Shown here: in pieces, positions 1-6,397 of the stretch | Layout of the letters: every line of letters begins with the position of its first letter | Numbering within the stretch: position 1 is the first letter of the stretch | Source: an uncultured Prevotellaceae bacterium | Lineage (GTDB): Bacteria > Bacteroidota > Bacteroidia > Bacteroidales > Bacteroidaceae | Direction of reading: 5' to 3' | Length of the DNA: 6,397 bases | NCBI GenBank assembly: GCA_946403615.1 | Contig: CAMJAO010000131.1 | Coordinates: forward strand, 1 to 6,397 | Translations under genes and position numbers: made by a program | Notes under the pieces: generated by a model | Told to the model about the DNA's origin: nothing | Database searches by the model: none | Seen by the model: only the letters and a program-made list of their open reading frames with translations

Positions 1-3000
1 ATGTGTTTGAGTTCCTGATGATGAGCGGACTCTCGTTGCCGCAGGCGATGGCTATCTTAGTGCCTGAGAGTTTCAATGATAAGAATCCCATCAGCGAGGA
101 TCTGAAGGCGTTCTACGAGTATCACTCTATCCTGATGGAGCCGTGGGACGGTCCCGCAGCATTGCTGTTCAGCGACGGACGTTATGCTGGTGGCATGCTC
201 GATAGAAATGGCCTGCGCCCCAGCCGTTATACGATTACTAAACAAGGTATGATGGTGGTAGCCAGCGAGGTGGGCGTGATGGACTTCGAACCGGGCGATG
301 TCGTGAGCAAAGGCCGTCTGCAACCTGGAAAAATCCTGCTCATTGACACGCGGGAAGGCCGCATTTATTACGATGGCGAGATCAAGGAGCAGTTGGCCAA
401 GGCACATCCTTATCGCGAGTGGTTGAACGAGAACCGTGTGCAGTTGGAGAAGTTGAAGAGTGGCCGTCATGTGGAAAATGGCGTGAGCGACTTCGAGCGC
501 AAACTGGTTACTTTCGGTTTTGGACAGGAAGACATTGACAAGACCATCGTACCGATGGCAACTGCAGGTCAAGAACCAGTCGCCGCCATGGGTAACGACA
601 CCCCTTTGGCTGTCATCAGCGACCGTCCGCAGGTGTTGTTCAACTATTTCCGCCAGCAGTTCGCACAAGTGACGAATCCTGCCATCGACCCTATCCGCGA
701 GGAACTGGTAATGAGTCTGACAGAGTATATCGGCGCTGTGGGGACGAATATCCTGACGCCAGATGCCTCAAATTGCAAGATGGTTCGTCTGCCTCAACCC
801 GTACTGACCAACACGCAACTCGATATTCTTTGCAACATCCGTTACAAAGGTTTTAAGACCCAGAAAATCGCCATGCTCTTTGATGCCGAACAGGGCGAGG
901 AAGGTTTGCGCCAAGCTTTGGATGACCTCTGTCATCAGGCAGAGACGAGTGTGGACGACGGTGTGAATTACATCATCCTCTCAGACCGCGACATCAACGA
1001 GAAACATGCGGCGATTCCTTCGCTGTTGGCTGTTAGCGCTGTTCACCATCACCTGATTTCTGTAGGCAAGCGCGTACAGACTGCGCTGATTGTAGAGAGC
1101 GGCGAAATCCGCGAGACGATGCATGCGGCCCTATTGTTGGGCTATGGTGCCAGTGCTCTGTGCCCGTACATGACATTCGCCATACTCGATGATCTGGTAA
1201 AAAGAGGAAAGATACAAGAGGAATACGCTACAGCGGAGAAGAATTACATCAAAGCCGTGGATAAGGGCCTGAAGAAAATCATGTCGAAAATGGGCATCTC
1301 TACCATCCGCTCGTATCGTGGTGCGAAGATCTTTGAGAGTATCGGACTGGGCGAGGATCTGCTGCGCCGCTACTTCGGTACCGAGGTGAGCACCATCGGA
1401 GGCATCGGACTGAAGGAAATCGCCCGCGATGCCATCAGACTGCATGAGATGGGCCGGAGTGACACGGCAACGCATGGGACATTGCCAAATCAAGGACAGT
1501 TCGCATGGCGTAAGGATGGTATTCTGCATGCTTGGAACCCTGAGACAATCGCTAACCTACAGTTGGCCACCCGTCTTGGCAATTATAAGAAATTCAAAGA
1601 GTGGGCATTTCAGGTAGATGAAAAAGAGAGCCCCATCTTTATCCGCGACTTCTTCGGATGGAAGAAAGCGACCGTGCCAACGCCATTAGAAGAAGTGGAA
1701 CCTGTAGAGTCAATCGTTAAGCACTTTGTGACAGGAGCCATGAGTTTCGGCGCGCTGAGCATCGAGGCCCACGAGGCGTTGGCTATAGCGATGAACAAAT
1801 TGGGCACCAGAAGCAATACTGGCGAAGGCGGTGAGGATAATGTCCGTTACCACTCAGAAGTGGACGGCATATCACTGTCGAGCAAGACCAAACAGATAGC
1901 CAGTGGACGCTTTGGTGTGACGGCTGAGTATCTGGTGAATGCCGAGGAGATTCAAATCAAGGTGGCCCAGGGTGCAAAACCCGGAGAGGGCGGCCAGTTG
2001 CCCGGATTCAAGGTAAACGAGATTATCGCCAAGACGCGCAACGCCATTCCCGGCATTTCACTCATCTCGCCACCGCCTCATCATGACATCTATAGCATCG
2101 AAGATTTGGCACAACTTATATTCGACCTCAAGAACATCAATCCTACGGCTGCCGTCAGCGTGAAACTCGTCGCGGAGAGTGGCGTGGGCACGATTGCTGC
2201 TGGTGTGGCGAAAGCGAAGGCCGACCTGATTGTCATCAGCGGTGCCGAGGGCGGTACCGGAGCCAGTCCGGCGTCCAGTATGAGGTTTGCCGGTGTATCA
2301 CCGGAAATCGGTTTGGCTGAGACGCAGCAGACATTAGTGATGAATGGTTTGCGCAATCAGGTACGACTGCAAACCGACGGACAGTTGAAGACTGCCAAGG
2401 ATGTGATCATCATGGCGATGTTGGGAGCCGACGAGTTCTCGTTTGGCACATTACCGCTGATTGTTCTGGGATGTGTAATGATGCGCAAATGCAACACCAA
2501 CACTTGTCCGATGGGGGTCGCCACACAGAACCCTGAACTGCGCAAGCACTTCCAAGGACGTGCCGAATATGTCGTCAATTTCTTCACTTTCCTGGCTGAA
2601 CAGGTGCGTGAGTATCTGAGCGAAATCGGTGTGCATAGTCTGAAAGAAATTATTGGGCATACAGAACTAATAGAGGTGAAGACGGATGTCGCTACTGACA
2701 AACAGAAGACCATCAACTTCGGACGGCTGCTGCATCAACCGGAGACTGACAAGGCGCTCTATTGGGACCGTGGTGCCTATACTCGCGTGAGTGGTGTGAA
2801 GGACGAGGAAATTATCCGTGCTGCACAGAAAGCCATTGACACACAGGAAGAGGTGACGATTGACTATGCCATCAAAAACACCGACCGGGCCGTAACTACT
2901 ATGCTCAGTGGCGTAATTGCCAAGAAATATGGTGAGGCAGGTCTGCCTGACAGCACCATCAACATAAAATTCAAGGGCTCGGCGGGCCAGAGTTTTGGAG

Positions 3001-3632
3001 CTTTTGCCGTCCGTGGACTCAACCTCAAACTCGAGGGCGAATGCAATGACTATTTCGGCAAGGGTCTCAGCGGAGGACGTATCAGCATCCTTCCCCCTGC
3101 CCGTCGAAGCGACGACTTCAAAGCAGAGGACAATATCATCGCCGGCAATACGGGTCTTTATGGCGCCACCTCCGGGGAAATATATATCAACGGTAAGGTA
3201 GGTGAGCGTTTCGGCGTCCGCAACTCCGGTGCTATCGCTGTCATCGAAGGCGCAGGCGACCACTGCTGCGAATATATGACAGGAGGCCGCGTGGTGGTGC
3301 TGGGTGAAACAGGGCGCAACTTCGCTGCCGGCATGAGTGGCGGTGTGGCCTATGTCTGGGACAGGAAACACAATTTCGACTATTTCTGCAATATGGATAT
3401 GGTGGAGATCAACCTGGTAGAAGACAGCGTTTCGCGCAAAGAACTGCTCGAACTCATCCGTCAGCACTACCTTCATACAGGTTCGGCACTTGCCGGCCGT
3501 ATGCTCGACGACTGGAATCACTGCTGCGAGGAATTCGTCCAGGTCGTTCCCATCGAGTACAAACGTGTCTTGCAGGAGGAGCAGATGAATAAACTGCGTC
3601 AGAAGATAGCAGACATGCAACGGGATTATTAA
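1..3632 (+). CDS. gltB: Glutamate synthase large (alpha) subunit, 5'-truncated by window edge
   Basis: This subunit takes ammonia from glutamine and makes glutamate from 2-oxoglutarate at its FMN site, using electrons passed on by GltD; it is cytoplasmic. The reading frame is open from base 3 to TAA at 3630-3632, giving about 1,209 residues; full GltB proteins are about 1,500, so roughly 280-300 N-terminal residues, including the nucleophilic Cys, lie outside the window. Counting from the codon at base 3: the end of the glutaminase domain has MEPWDGP (45-51) and LDRNGLRPSRY (66-76); a central domain follows with NPAIDPIREE near 225; the FMN synthase domain has SFGALS (from 581), PPPHHD (690-695) and AEGGTGASP; the 3Fe-4S cysteines are C824, C830 and C835 with the family spacing C-x5-C-x4-C; the Gly-rich C-terminal beta-helix starts near GSAGQSFGAF (992). 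No frameshift or internal stop is seen. The true start is not visible, and the GTG at base 3 is not a start. Confidence 0.97.
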   Translation, partial: VFEFLMMSGLSLPQAMAILVPESFNDKNPISEDLKAFYEYHSILMEPWDGPAALLFSDGRYAGGMLDRNGLRPSRYTITKQGMMVVASEVGVMDFEPGDVVSKGRLQPGKILLIDTREGRIYYDGEIKEQLAKAHPYREWLNENRVQLEKLKSGRHVENGVSDFERKLVTFGFGQEDIDKTIVPMATAGQEPVAAMGNDTPLAVISDRPQVLFNYFRQQFAQVTNPAIDPIREELVMSLTEYIGAVGTNILTPDASNCKMVRLPQPVLTNTQLDILCNIRYKGFKTQKIAMLFDAEQGEEGLRQALDDLCHQAETSVDDGVNYIILSDRDINEKHAAIPSLLAVSAVHHHLISVGKRVQTALIVESGEIRETMHAALLLGYGASALCPYMTFAILDDLVKRGKIQEEYATAEKNYIKAVDKGLKKIMSKMGISTIRSYRGAKIFESIGLGEDLLRRYFGTEVSTIGGIGLKEIARDAIRLHEMGRSDTATHGTLPNQGQFAWRKDGILHAWNPETIANLQLATRLGNYKKFKEWAFQVDEKESPIFIRDFFGWKKATVPTPLEEVEPVESIVKHFVTGAMSFGALSIEAHEALAIAMNKLGTRSNTGEGGEDNVRYHSEVDGISLSSKTKQIASGRFGVTAEYLVNAEEIQIKVAQGAKPGEGGQLPGFKVNEIIAKTRNAIPGISLISPPPHHDIYSIEDLAQLIFDLKNINPTAAVSVKLVAESGVGTIAAGVAKAKADLIVISGAEGGTGASPASSMRFAGVSPEIGLAETQQTLVMNGLRNQVRLQTDGQLKTAKDVIIMAMLGADEFSFGTLPLIVLGCVMMRKCNTNTCPMGVATQNPELRKHFQGRAEYVVNFFTFLAEQVREYLSEIGVHSLKEIIGHTELIEVKTDVATDKQKTINFGRLLHQPETDKALYWDRGAYTRVSGVKDEEIIRAAQKAIDTQEEVTIDYAIKNTDRAVTTMLSGVIAKKYGEAGLPDSTINIKFKGSAGQSFGAFAVRGLNLKLEGECNDYFGKGLSGGRISILPPARRSDDFKAEDNIIAGNTGLYGATSGEIYINGKVGERFGVRNSGAIAVIEGAGDHCCEYMTGGRVVVLGETGRNFAAGMSGGVAYVWDRKHNFDYFCNMDMVEINLVEDSVSRKELLELIRQHYLHTGSALAGRMLDDWNHCCEEFVQVVPIEYKRVLQEEQMNKLRQKIADMQRDY

Positions 3633-3654
3633 AAACTTCAAGCAGCAAAAAAAT
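3633..3654 (+). promoter_or_regulatory. A-rich gltB-gltD spacer, translation start region of gltD
   Basis: The 22 bases between the gltB stop and the gltD ATG contain no GGAGG-like sequence. They end in a run of seven A followed by T just before the ATG. Starts in Bacteroidota generally do not depend on Shine-Dalgarno pairing and favour A-rich leaders, so this is the probable initiation region of gltD (inference). The short gap without a hairpin argues for gltB-gltD co-transcription. Confidence 0.4.
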
Positions 3655-5019
3655 ATGGGAAATCCAAAAGCATTTTTAGAGATACACCGCCAAGAGGCGG
3701 GCTACCGTCCGATTCACGATAGAATCCACGATTTTGGCGAGGTAGAGCAGACTCTCAGCACCCGAGAACGCAAACTGCAGGCATCGCGCTGCATGGATTG
3801 TGGCGTACCCTTCTGTCACTGGGCCTGTCCGTTGGGCAATAAAGCACCAGAATGGAACGACGCCCTGTATAAAGGCGACTGGGAACTGGCATATCGTCTG
3901 CTGAACAGTACCAACCCCTTCCCGGAGTTCACAGGCCGTATCTGTCCCGCACTTTGCGAGAAGGCCTGTGTGCTAAATCGTTTTAATCATGAGCCAACCA
4001 CGAACCGCGAAGATGAATGCGCCATCACGGAGATGGCTTTCCAAGAGGGATTCATCTTGCTGCATACGGACATTAAACGCAACGGTAAAAAGGTGGCTGT
4101 CATCGGAGCCGGGCCTGCTGGGCTTACTGCGGCCAACGCACTTAACTTGAAGGGTTACACGGTAACCGTTTTTGAGAAGAATGAAGCCGCCGGAGGTCTC
4201 CTCCGCTACGGCATCCCTAACTTCAAACTCAACAAAGCCATCATCAATCGCCGCATATGTCTCTTGGAGAAAGAAGGGATAGAATTCTGCTACGGAAAAG
4301 CTATCGCATTGGATAATACGGAAGAAATGGAGAAAATGGCAAAAGAATATGACGCAATCATCATCTCCACCGGTACCCCAACTGCCAGAGATCTAAAGGC
4401 TCCCGGTCGCGAACTCAAAGGCGTTCATTTCGCCCTCGAACTGCTTTCCCAGCAGAACCGTGTCCTCGCAGGGATGGAGTTTTCAAAAGACGAGCGTATC
4501 ACAGCCAAAGGTAAGGATGTCCTTGTGATTGGTGGAGGTGACACCGGCTCTGACTGCATCGGCACAGCCCACCGTCAAGGTTGCAAGAGTGTGACCCAGA
4601 TTGAAATCATGCCTAAACCCGTAGAAGGCCCTGAAGACCCACAAAACCCCTGGCCAAATTGGCCTCGTACGCTTAAAACCACCTCCAGTCACGAAGAGGG
4701 TTGTGACCGTCGCTGGAACATCAACACGTTGGAGTTTCTTGGCAAAGACGGAAAGCTCAACGGTGTCAAAGTGCAGGAAATCGACTGGGCTCCCAATCCT
4801 AACGGTGGACGCCCTATCATGGTTGAGAAGGGTAAACCTGAAATAATCAAAGCCGAACTCTGTCTGCTGGCCATGGGATTCCTTAAACCAGAACATCCTG
4901 ACTACCCCGAGAATGTCTTTATATGCGGTGATGCAGCCAATGGTGCCAGCCTTGTGGTACGTGCTATGGCAAGCGGCCGTCAGACAGCAACTATCGTAAA
5001 TGAATATCTGTCGAAATGA
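3655..5019 (+). CDS. gltD: Glutamate synthase small (beta) subunit, NADPH-oxidising
   Basis: GltD oxidises NAD(P)H through FAD and passes electrons via iron-sulfur clusters to the FMN of GltB. The protein has 454 residues. The N-terminal cluster-binding region has C46-x2-C49-x4-C54-x3-C58 and a second set, C97-x3-C101-x3-C105. The FAD-binding dinucleotide fold has GAGPAG at 151-156, the acidic E174 at the end of the second strand, and GGLLRYGIPNFK at 180-191. The NAD(P)H fold has GGGDTG at 293-298. The second FAD motif is GDAANGASLVV, with G425-D426. It follows gltB by 22 bases and overlaps dapF by four, so it is mid-operon. One oddity: only about 15 residues separate the LAMGF motif from the C-terminal GD, where E. 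coli GltD, recalled from memory, has about 35. Related FAD/NAD(P)H subunits exist in other enzymes, but directly behind gltB the assignment is secure. Confidence 0.97.
   Translation: MGNPKAFLEIHRQEAGYRPIHDRIHDFGEVEQTLSTRERKLQASRCMDCGVPFCHWACPLGNKAPEWNDALYKGDWELAYRLLNSTNPFPEFTGRICPALCEKACVLNRFNHEPTTNREDECAITEMAFQEGFILLHTDIKRNGKKVAVIGAGPAGLTAANALNLKGYTVTVFEKNEAAGGLLRYGIPNFKLNKAIINRRICLLEKEGIEFCYGKAIALDNTEEMEKMAKEYDAIIISTGTPTARDLKAPGRELKGVHFALELLSQQNRVLAGMEFSKDERITAKGKDVLVIGGGDTGSDCIGTAHRQGCKSVTQIEIMPKPVEGPEDPQNPWPNWPRTLKTTSSHEEGCDRRWNINTLEFLGKDGKLNGVKVQEIDWAPNPNGGRPIMVEKGKPEIIKAELCLLAMGFLKPEHPDYPENVFICGDAANGASLVVRAMASGRQTATIVNEYLSK
5016..5019 (+). other. ATGA stop-start overlap of gltD and dapF
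   Basis: The dapF ATG (5016-5018) and the gltD TGA (5017-5019) share bases in the four-base ATGA arrangement typical of translational coupling. It shows that a biosynthetic gene outside glutamate synthesis is tied to the gltBD message. Coupling itself is inferred. Confidence 0.7.
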
Positions 5020-5843
5020 GTAGGATACCTTTCACTAAGATGCATGGATGTGGTAATGACTATATTTACGTCAATACCATGCTTTACACAGTGCCTTGTC
5101 CGTCAGAGGTCGCCATCAAATGGAGCGACCGCCACAAAGGCATCGGCTCCGACGGTTTGGTGTTGATTGGGAAATCGCCTGTGCCTGAGGCCGATTTCTC
5201 CATGCGCATCTTCAATGCTGATGGCAGCGAGGCTATGATGTGCGGCAATGCGTCTAGGTGTATCGCGAAATATCTCTTCGAGCGCAGAATAACTGAAGAT
5301 ACGGAGATCCGGTTGTTGACACTCTCAGGCGTGAAGACTTTGCATATTACAGCCAACAACGGCATCGTGGAAAGCGTCACCGTTGATATGGGCGAGCCTC
5401 AACTGGAAGATGCGACCCAGTTCCTTCCAAATGGCGAACTCTGCCAGGGCACATTTGTCTCGATGGGCAATCCGCATTACGTCATCTTCACCGACGATGT
5501 GGACCGGGTAGGCGAGTCAGGTCCGTCATTGGAGCACCATGCCGCTTTCCCTCAACGTTGCAATATCGAATTTGCTCGTGTTGAGGCCGATGGGAGCATC
5601 CGCACGCGTGTATGGGAACGTGGCAGTGGTATCACTATGGCTTGCGGCACTGGTGCCTGTGCCACTGCTGTCGCGGCTGCACTCACTGGCAGGGCCGGAC
5701 GCTCATCACAGATTGTTATGGACGGCGGTATGCTTAGCATCGAATGGCGCGAGAGTGATAATCACGTCTATATGACCGGTCCCGCTGAATTTGTTTTTGA
5801 CGGAGAGGCCGTTCCCCCTAACTCCCTTATAACATCCCTTTAA
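5016..5843 (+). CDS. dapF: Diaminopimelate epimerase
   Basis: DapF interconverts LL- and meso-diaminopimelate without a cofactor, using two cysteines as base and acid; meso-diaminopimelate feeds peptidoglycan and lysine synthesis. The protein has 275 residues, the usual length. The N-terminal half opens with FTKMHGCGNDY (N14) and carries FNADGSE (67-72 from N to E) and the first catalytic cysteine C76 in MCGNASRC. The second half has MGNPH (150-154), N183, the substrate-binding E201-R202 in WERGSG, and the second catalytic cysteine C210 in ACGTGAC. These match the two-lobed DapF fold with mirror-image active-site motifs. The residue after CGN is Ala79, where most DapF proteins have Gly. The start is fixed by the ATGA overlap with gltD. 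The last ten residues, VPPNSLITSL, come from the TCCC repeat array, and the TAA stop (5841-5843) lies inside it. Confidence 0.97.
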   Translation: MSRIPFTKMHGCGNDYIYVNTMLYTVPCPSEVAIKWSDRHKGIGSDGLVLIGKSPVPEADFSMRIFNADGSEAMMCGNASRCIAKYLFERRITEDTEIRLLTLSGVKTLHITANNGIVESVTVDMGEPQLEDATQFLPNGELCQGTFVSMGNPHYVIFTDDVDRVGESGPSLEHHAAFPQRCNIEFARVEADGSIRTRVWERGSGITMACGTGACATAVAAALTGRAGRSSQIVMDGGMLSIEWRESDNHVYMTGPAEFVFDGEAVPPNSLITSL

Positions 5844-5879
5844 CATCCCTTTAACATCCCTTTAACTTCCCTTATAATA
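5813..5879 (+). repeat. Six-unit tandem TCCC array spanning the dapF end and dapL start
   Basis: Six head-to-tail units each begin TCCC: 5813-5822 (TCCCCCTAAC), 5823-5834 (TCCCTTATAACA), 5835-5845 and 5846-5856 (both TCCCTTTAACA), 5857-5867 (TCCCTTTAACT) and 5868-5879 (TCCCTTATAATA). Their lengths are 10, 12, 11, 11, 11 and 12 bases. Units 2 and 6 share TCCCTTATAA and flank three nearly identical TTTAA units, so the last five are ordered symmetrically. The composition is 25 C, 24 T, 18 A and no G. The array encodes the dapF C-terminus, holds its stop in unit 3 and fills the whole 35-base intergenic gap. Its last A is the first base of the dapL ATG. The period is close to one DNA turn. Function is unknown; a Rho-loading site, an operator or a slippage-prone spacer are candidates. 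Confidence 0.9.
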
Positions 5880-6397
5880 TGGCATTAGTAAACATCCATT
5901 TCCTGAACCTTCAGAGCAATTATCTGTTCGCCGACATTGCCAAAAAAGTGAACGCTTTCAAGGTGACACATCCAAAGGCTGACGTCATCAGTCTCGGCAT
6001 CGGCGACGTCACGCAACCGCTTTGTCCAGCCGTCACCGAGGCCATGCGGAAGGCTGTTGAAGAGATGGCCACTGTCGATGGCTTCCACGGCTATGGTCCT
6101 GAACAGGGTTACGCTTTCCTGCGTGAGGCTATCTTGAAGAACGACTTCTTGCCCCGTGGTATTCATCTCGATATCGACGAGATTTTCATCAACGACGGTG
6201 CAAAGTCGGATACTGGCAATTTCCAAGAGTTGCTTCATTGGGATAATTTCATTGGTGTCACCGATCCTATCTATCCCGTTTATATCGACTCCAATGTGAT
6301 GATTGGTCGTTGTGGAACTTATCGGGATGGCCGCTGGTCGAATGTGCGATATATGCCCTGCACGGCCGAGAATAACTTCGTGCCGGAACTGCCCAAA
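5879..6397 (+). CDS. dapL: LL-diaminopimelate aminotransferase, 3'-truncated by window edge
   Basis: DapL is a PLP enzyme that converts tetrahydrodipicolinate plus glutamate directly to LL-diaminopimelate and 2-oxoglutarate, replacing the succinylase or acetylase steps; its product is the substrate of DapF. The first 173 residues are present, where family members have about 410. The N-terminus MALVNIHFL resembles the plant and bacterial DapL start MALVNEHFLKL. Conserved segments are YLFADIAKKV (15-24), LGIGDVTQP (39-47), HGYGPEQGY (70-78), the PLP-phosphate-contacting region DGAKSDTGN (106-114) and TDPIYPVYIDSN (128-139). The Schiff-base lysine lies beyond the window. An in-frame TAA at 5852-5854, with no ATG between, fixes the start at 5879. 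There is no Shine-Dalgarno sequence: the upstream bases are the pyrimidine-rich repeat array. A general class I aminotransferase is less likely given these motifs and dapF next door. Confidence 0.95.
   Translation, partial: MALVNIHFLNLQSNYLFADIAKKVNAFKVTHPKADVISLGIGDVTQPLCPAVTEAMRKAVEEMATVDGFHGYGPEQGYAFLREAILKNDFLPRGIHLDIDEIFINDGAKSDTGNFQELLHWDNFIGVTDPIYPVYIDSNVMIGRCGTYRDGRWSNVRYMPCTAENNFVPELPK

Noticed and set aside
3..5. GTG at base 3 as the true start of gltB
   Set aside because: Homology runs through this point and about 280-300 N-terminal residues, including the catalytic Cys domain start, are missing; the gene is cut by the window edge.
57..668. 203-codon open frame on the - strand opposite gltB
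   Set aside because: The + strand here encodes conserved GltB motifs (MEPWDGP, LDRNGLRPSRY); the antisense product resembles no family.
2667..3641. 324-codon open frame on the - strand opposite the end of gltB
   Set aside because: It lies wholly antisense to a strongly conserved gltB region, has no recognisable domain, and its length follows from the codon bias of the + strand gene.
4483..4896. 137-codon open frame on the - strand opposite gltD
   Set aside because: It is antisense to the NAD(P)H-binding part of gltD, with no domain and no start context.
5784..5795. TGAATTTG as a Bacteroidota -7 promoter element for dapL
   Set aside because: It mismatches the second base of TAnnTTTG, lacks a convincing upstream TTG at the right distance, and encodes the conserved EFVFD of DapF.
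5873..5878. TATAAT just before the dapL ATG as a -10 promoter box
   Set aside because: It abuts the start codon, has no -35 partner, and is part of the repeat. The main Bacteroidota sigma factor uses a different -7 element (TAnnTTTG), which I do not see here.
5813..5879. CRISPR array or intrinsic terminator
   Set aside because: The units are 10-12 bases with no spacers. With no G in the stretch, no stable GC hairpin can form.
5885..6238. 117-codon open frame on the - strand opposite dapL
   Set aside because: It is antisense to conserved DapL motifs and has no recognisable product.

Overview
The window looks like chromosomal core-metabolism DNA from a member of the Bacteroidota, probably a Bacteroidales species of the Prevotella/Bacteroides kind. 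The signs are the protein style (a DapL that opens MALVN, the MHGCGND start of DapF, the SSMRFAGVSPEIG stretch of GltB), A-rich starts without a Shine-Dalgarno sequence, and the use of the diaminopimelate aminotransferase route. The genus is inference. No mobile element, RNA gene or CRISPR array is visible.

Layout: four genes on the + strand in one tight run. (1) The C-terminal ~1,210 residues of the large glutamate synthase subunit GltB, cut by the left edge (1-3632). (2) After 22 bases, the small subunit GltD (3655-5019). (3) Overlapping it by ATGA, diaminopimelate epimerase DapF (5016-5843). (4) After 35 bases, the first 173 residues of LL-diaminopimelate aminotransferase DapL, cut by the right edge (5879-6397). 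I see no terminator hairpin between the genes and no stretch over 300 bases without a gene, so one transcript is likely.

The genes fit together. GltBD makes glutamate from glutamine and 2-oxoglutarate. DapL uses glutamate to aminate tetrahydrodipicolinate to LL-diaminopimelate and returns 2-oxoglutarate. DapF then epimerises LL- to meso-diaminopimelate for peptidoglycan and lysine. The cluster therefore places amino-donor supply beside the last steps of diaminopimelate synthesis.

The one non-ordinary element is a tandem array at 5813-5879, between and partly inside dapF and dapL. It has six units of 10-12 bases, each starting TCCC. It forms the last codons of dapF, contains the dapF stop, fills the whole intergenic gap and ends on the A of the dapL start codon. 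It lies in a 69-base stretch without a single G and is C-rich, which suggests a Rho-loading (rut-like) element, a same-face operator array or a slippage-prone spacer. The rest of the window is conserved metabolism.
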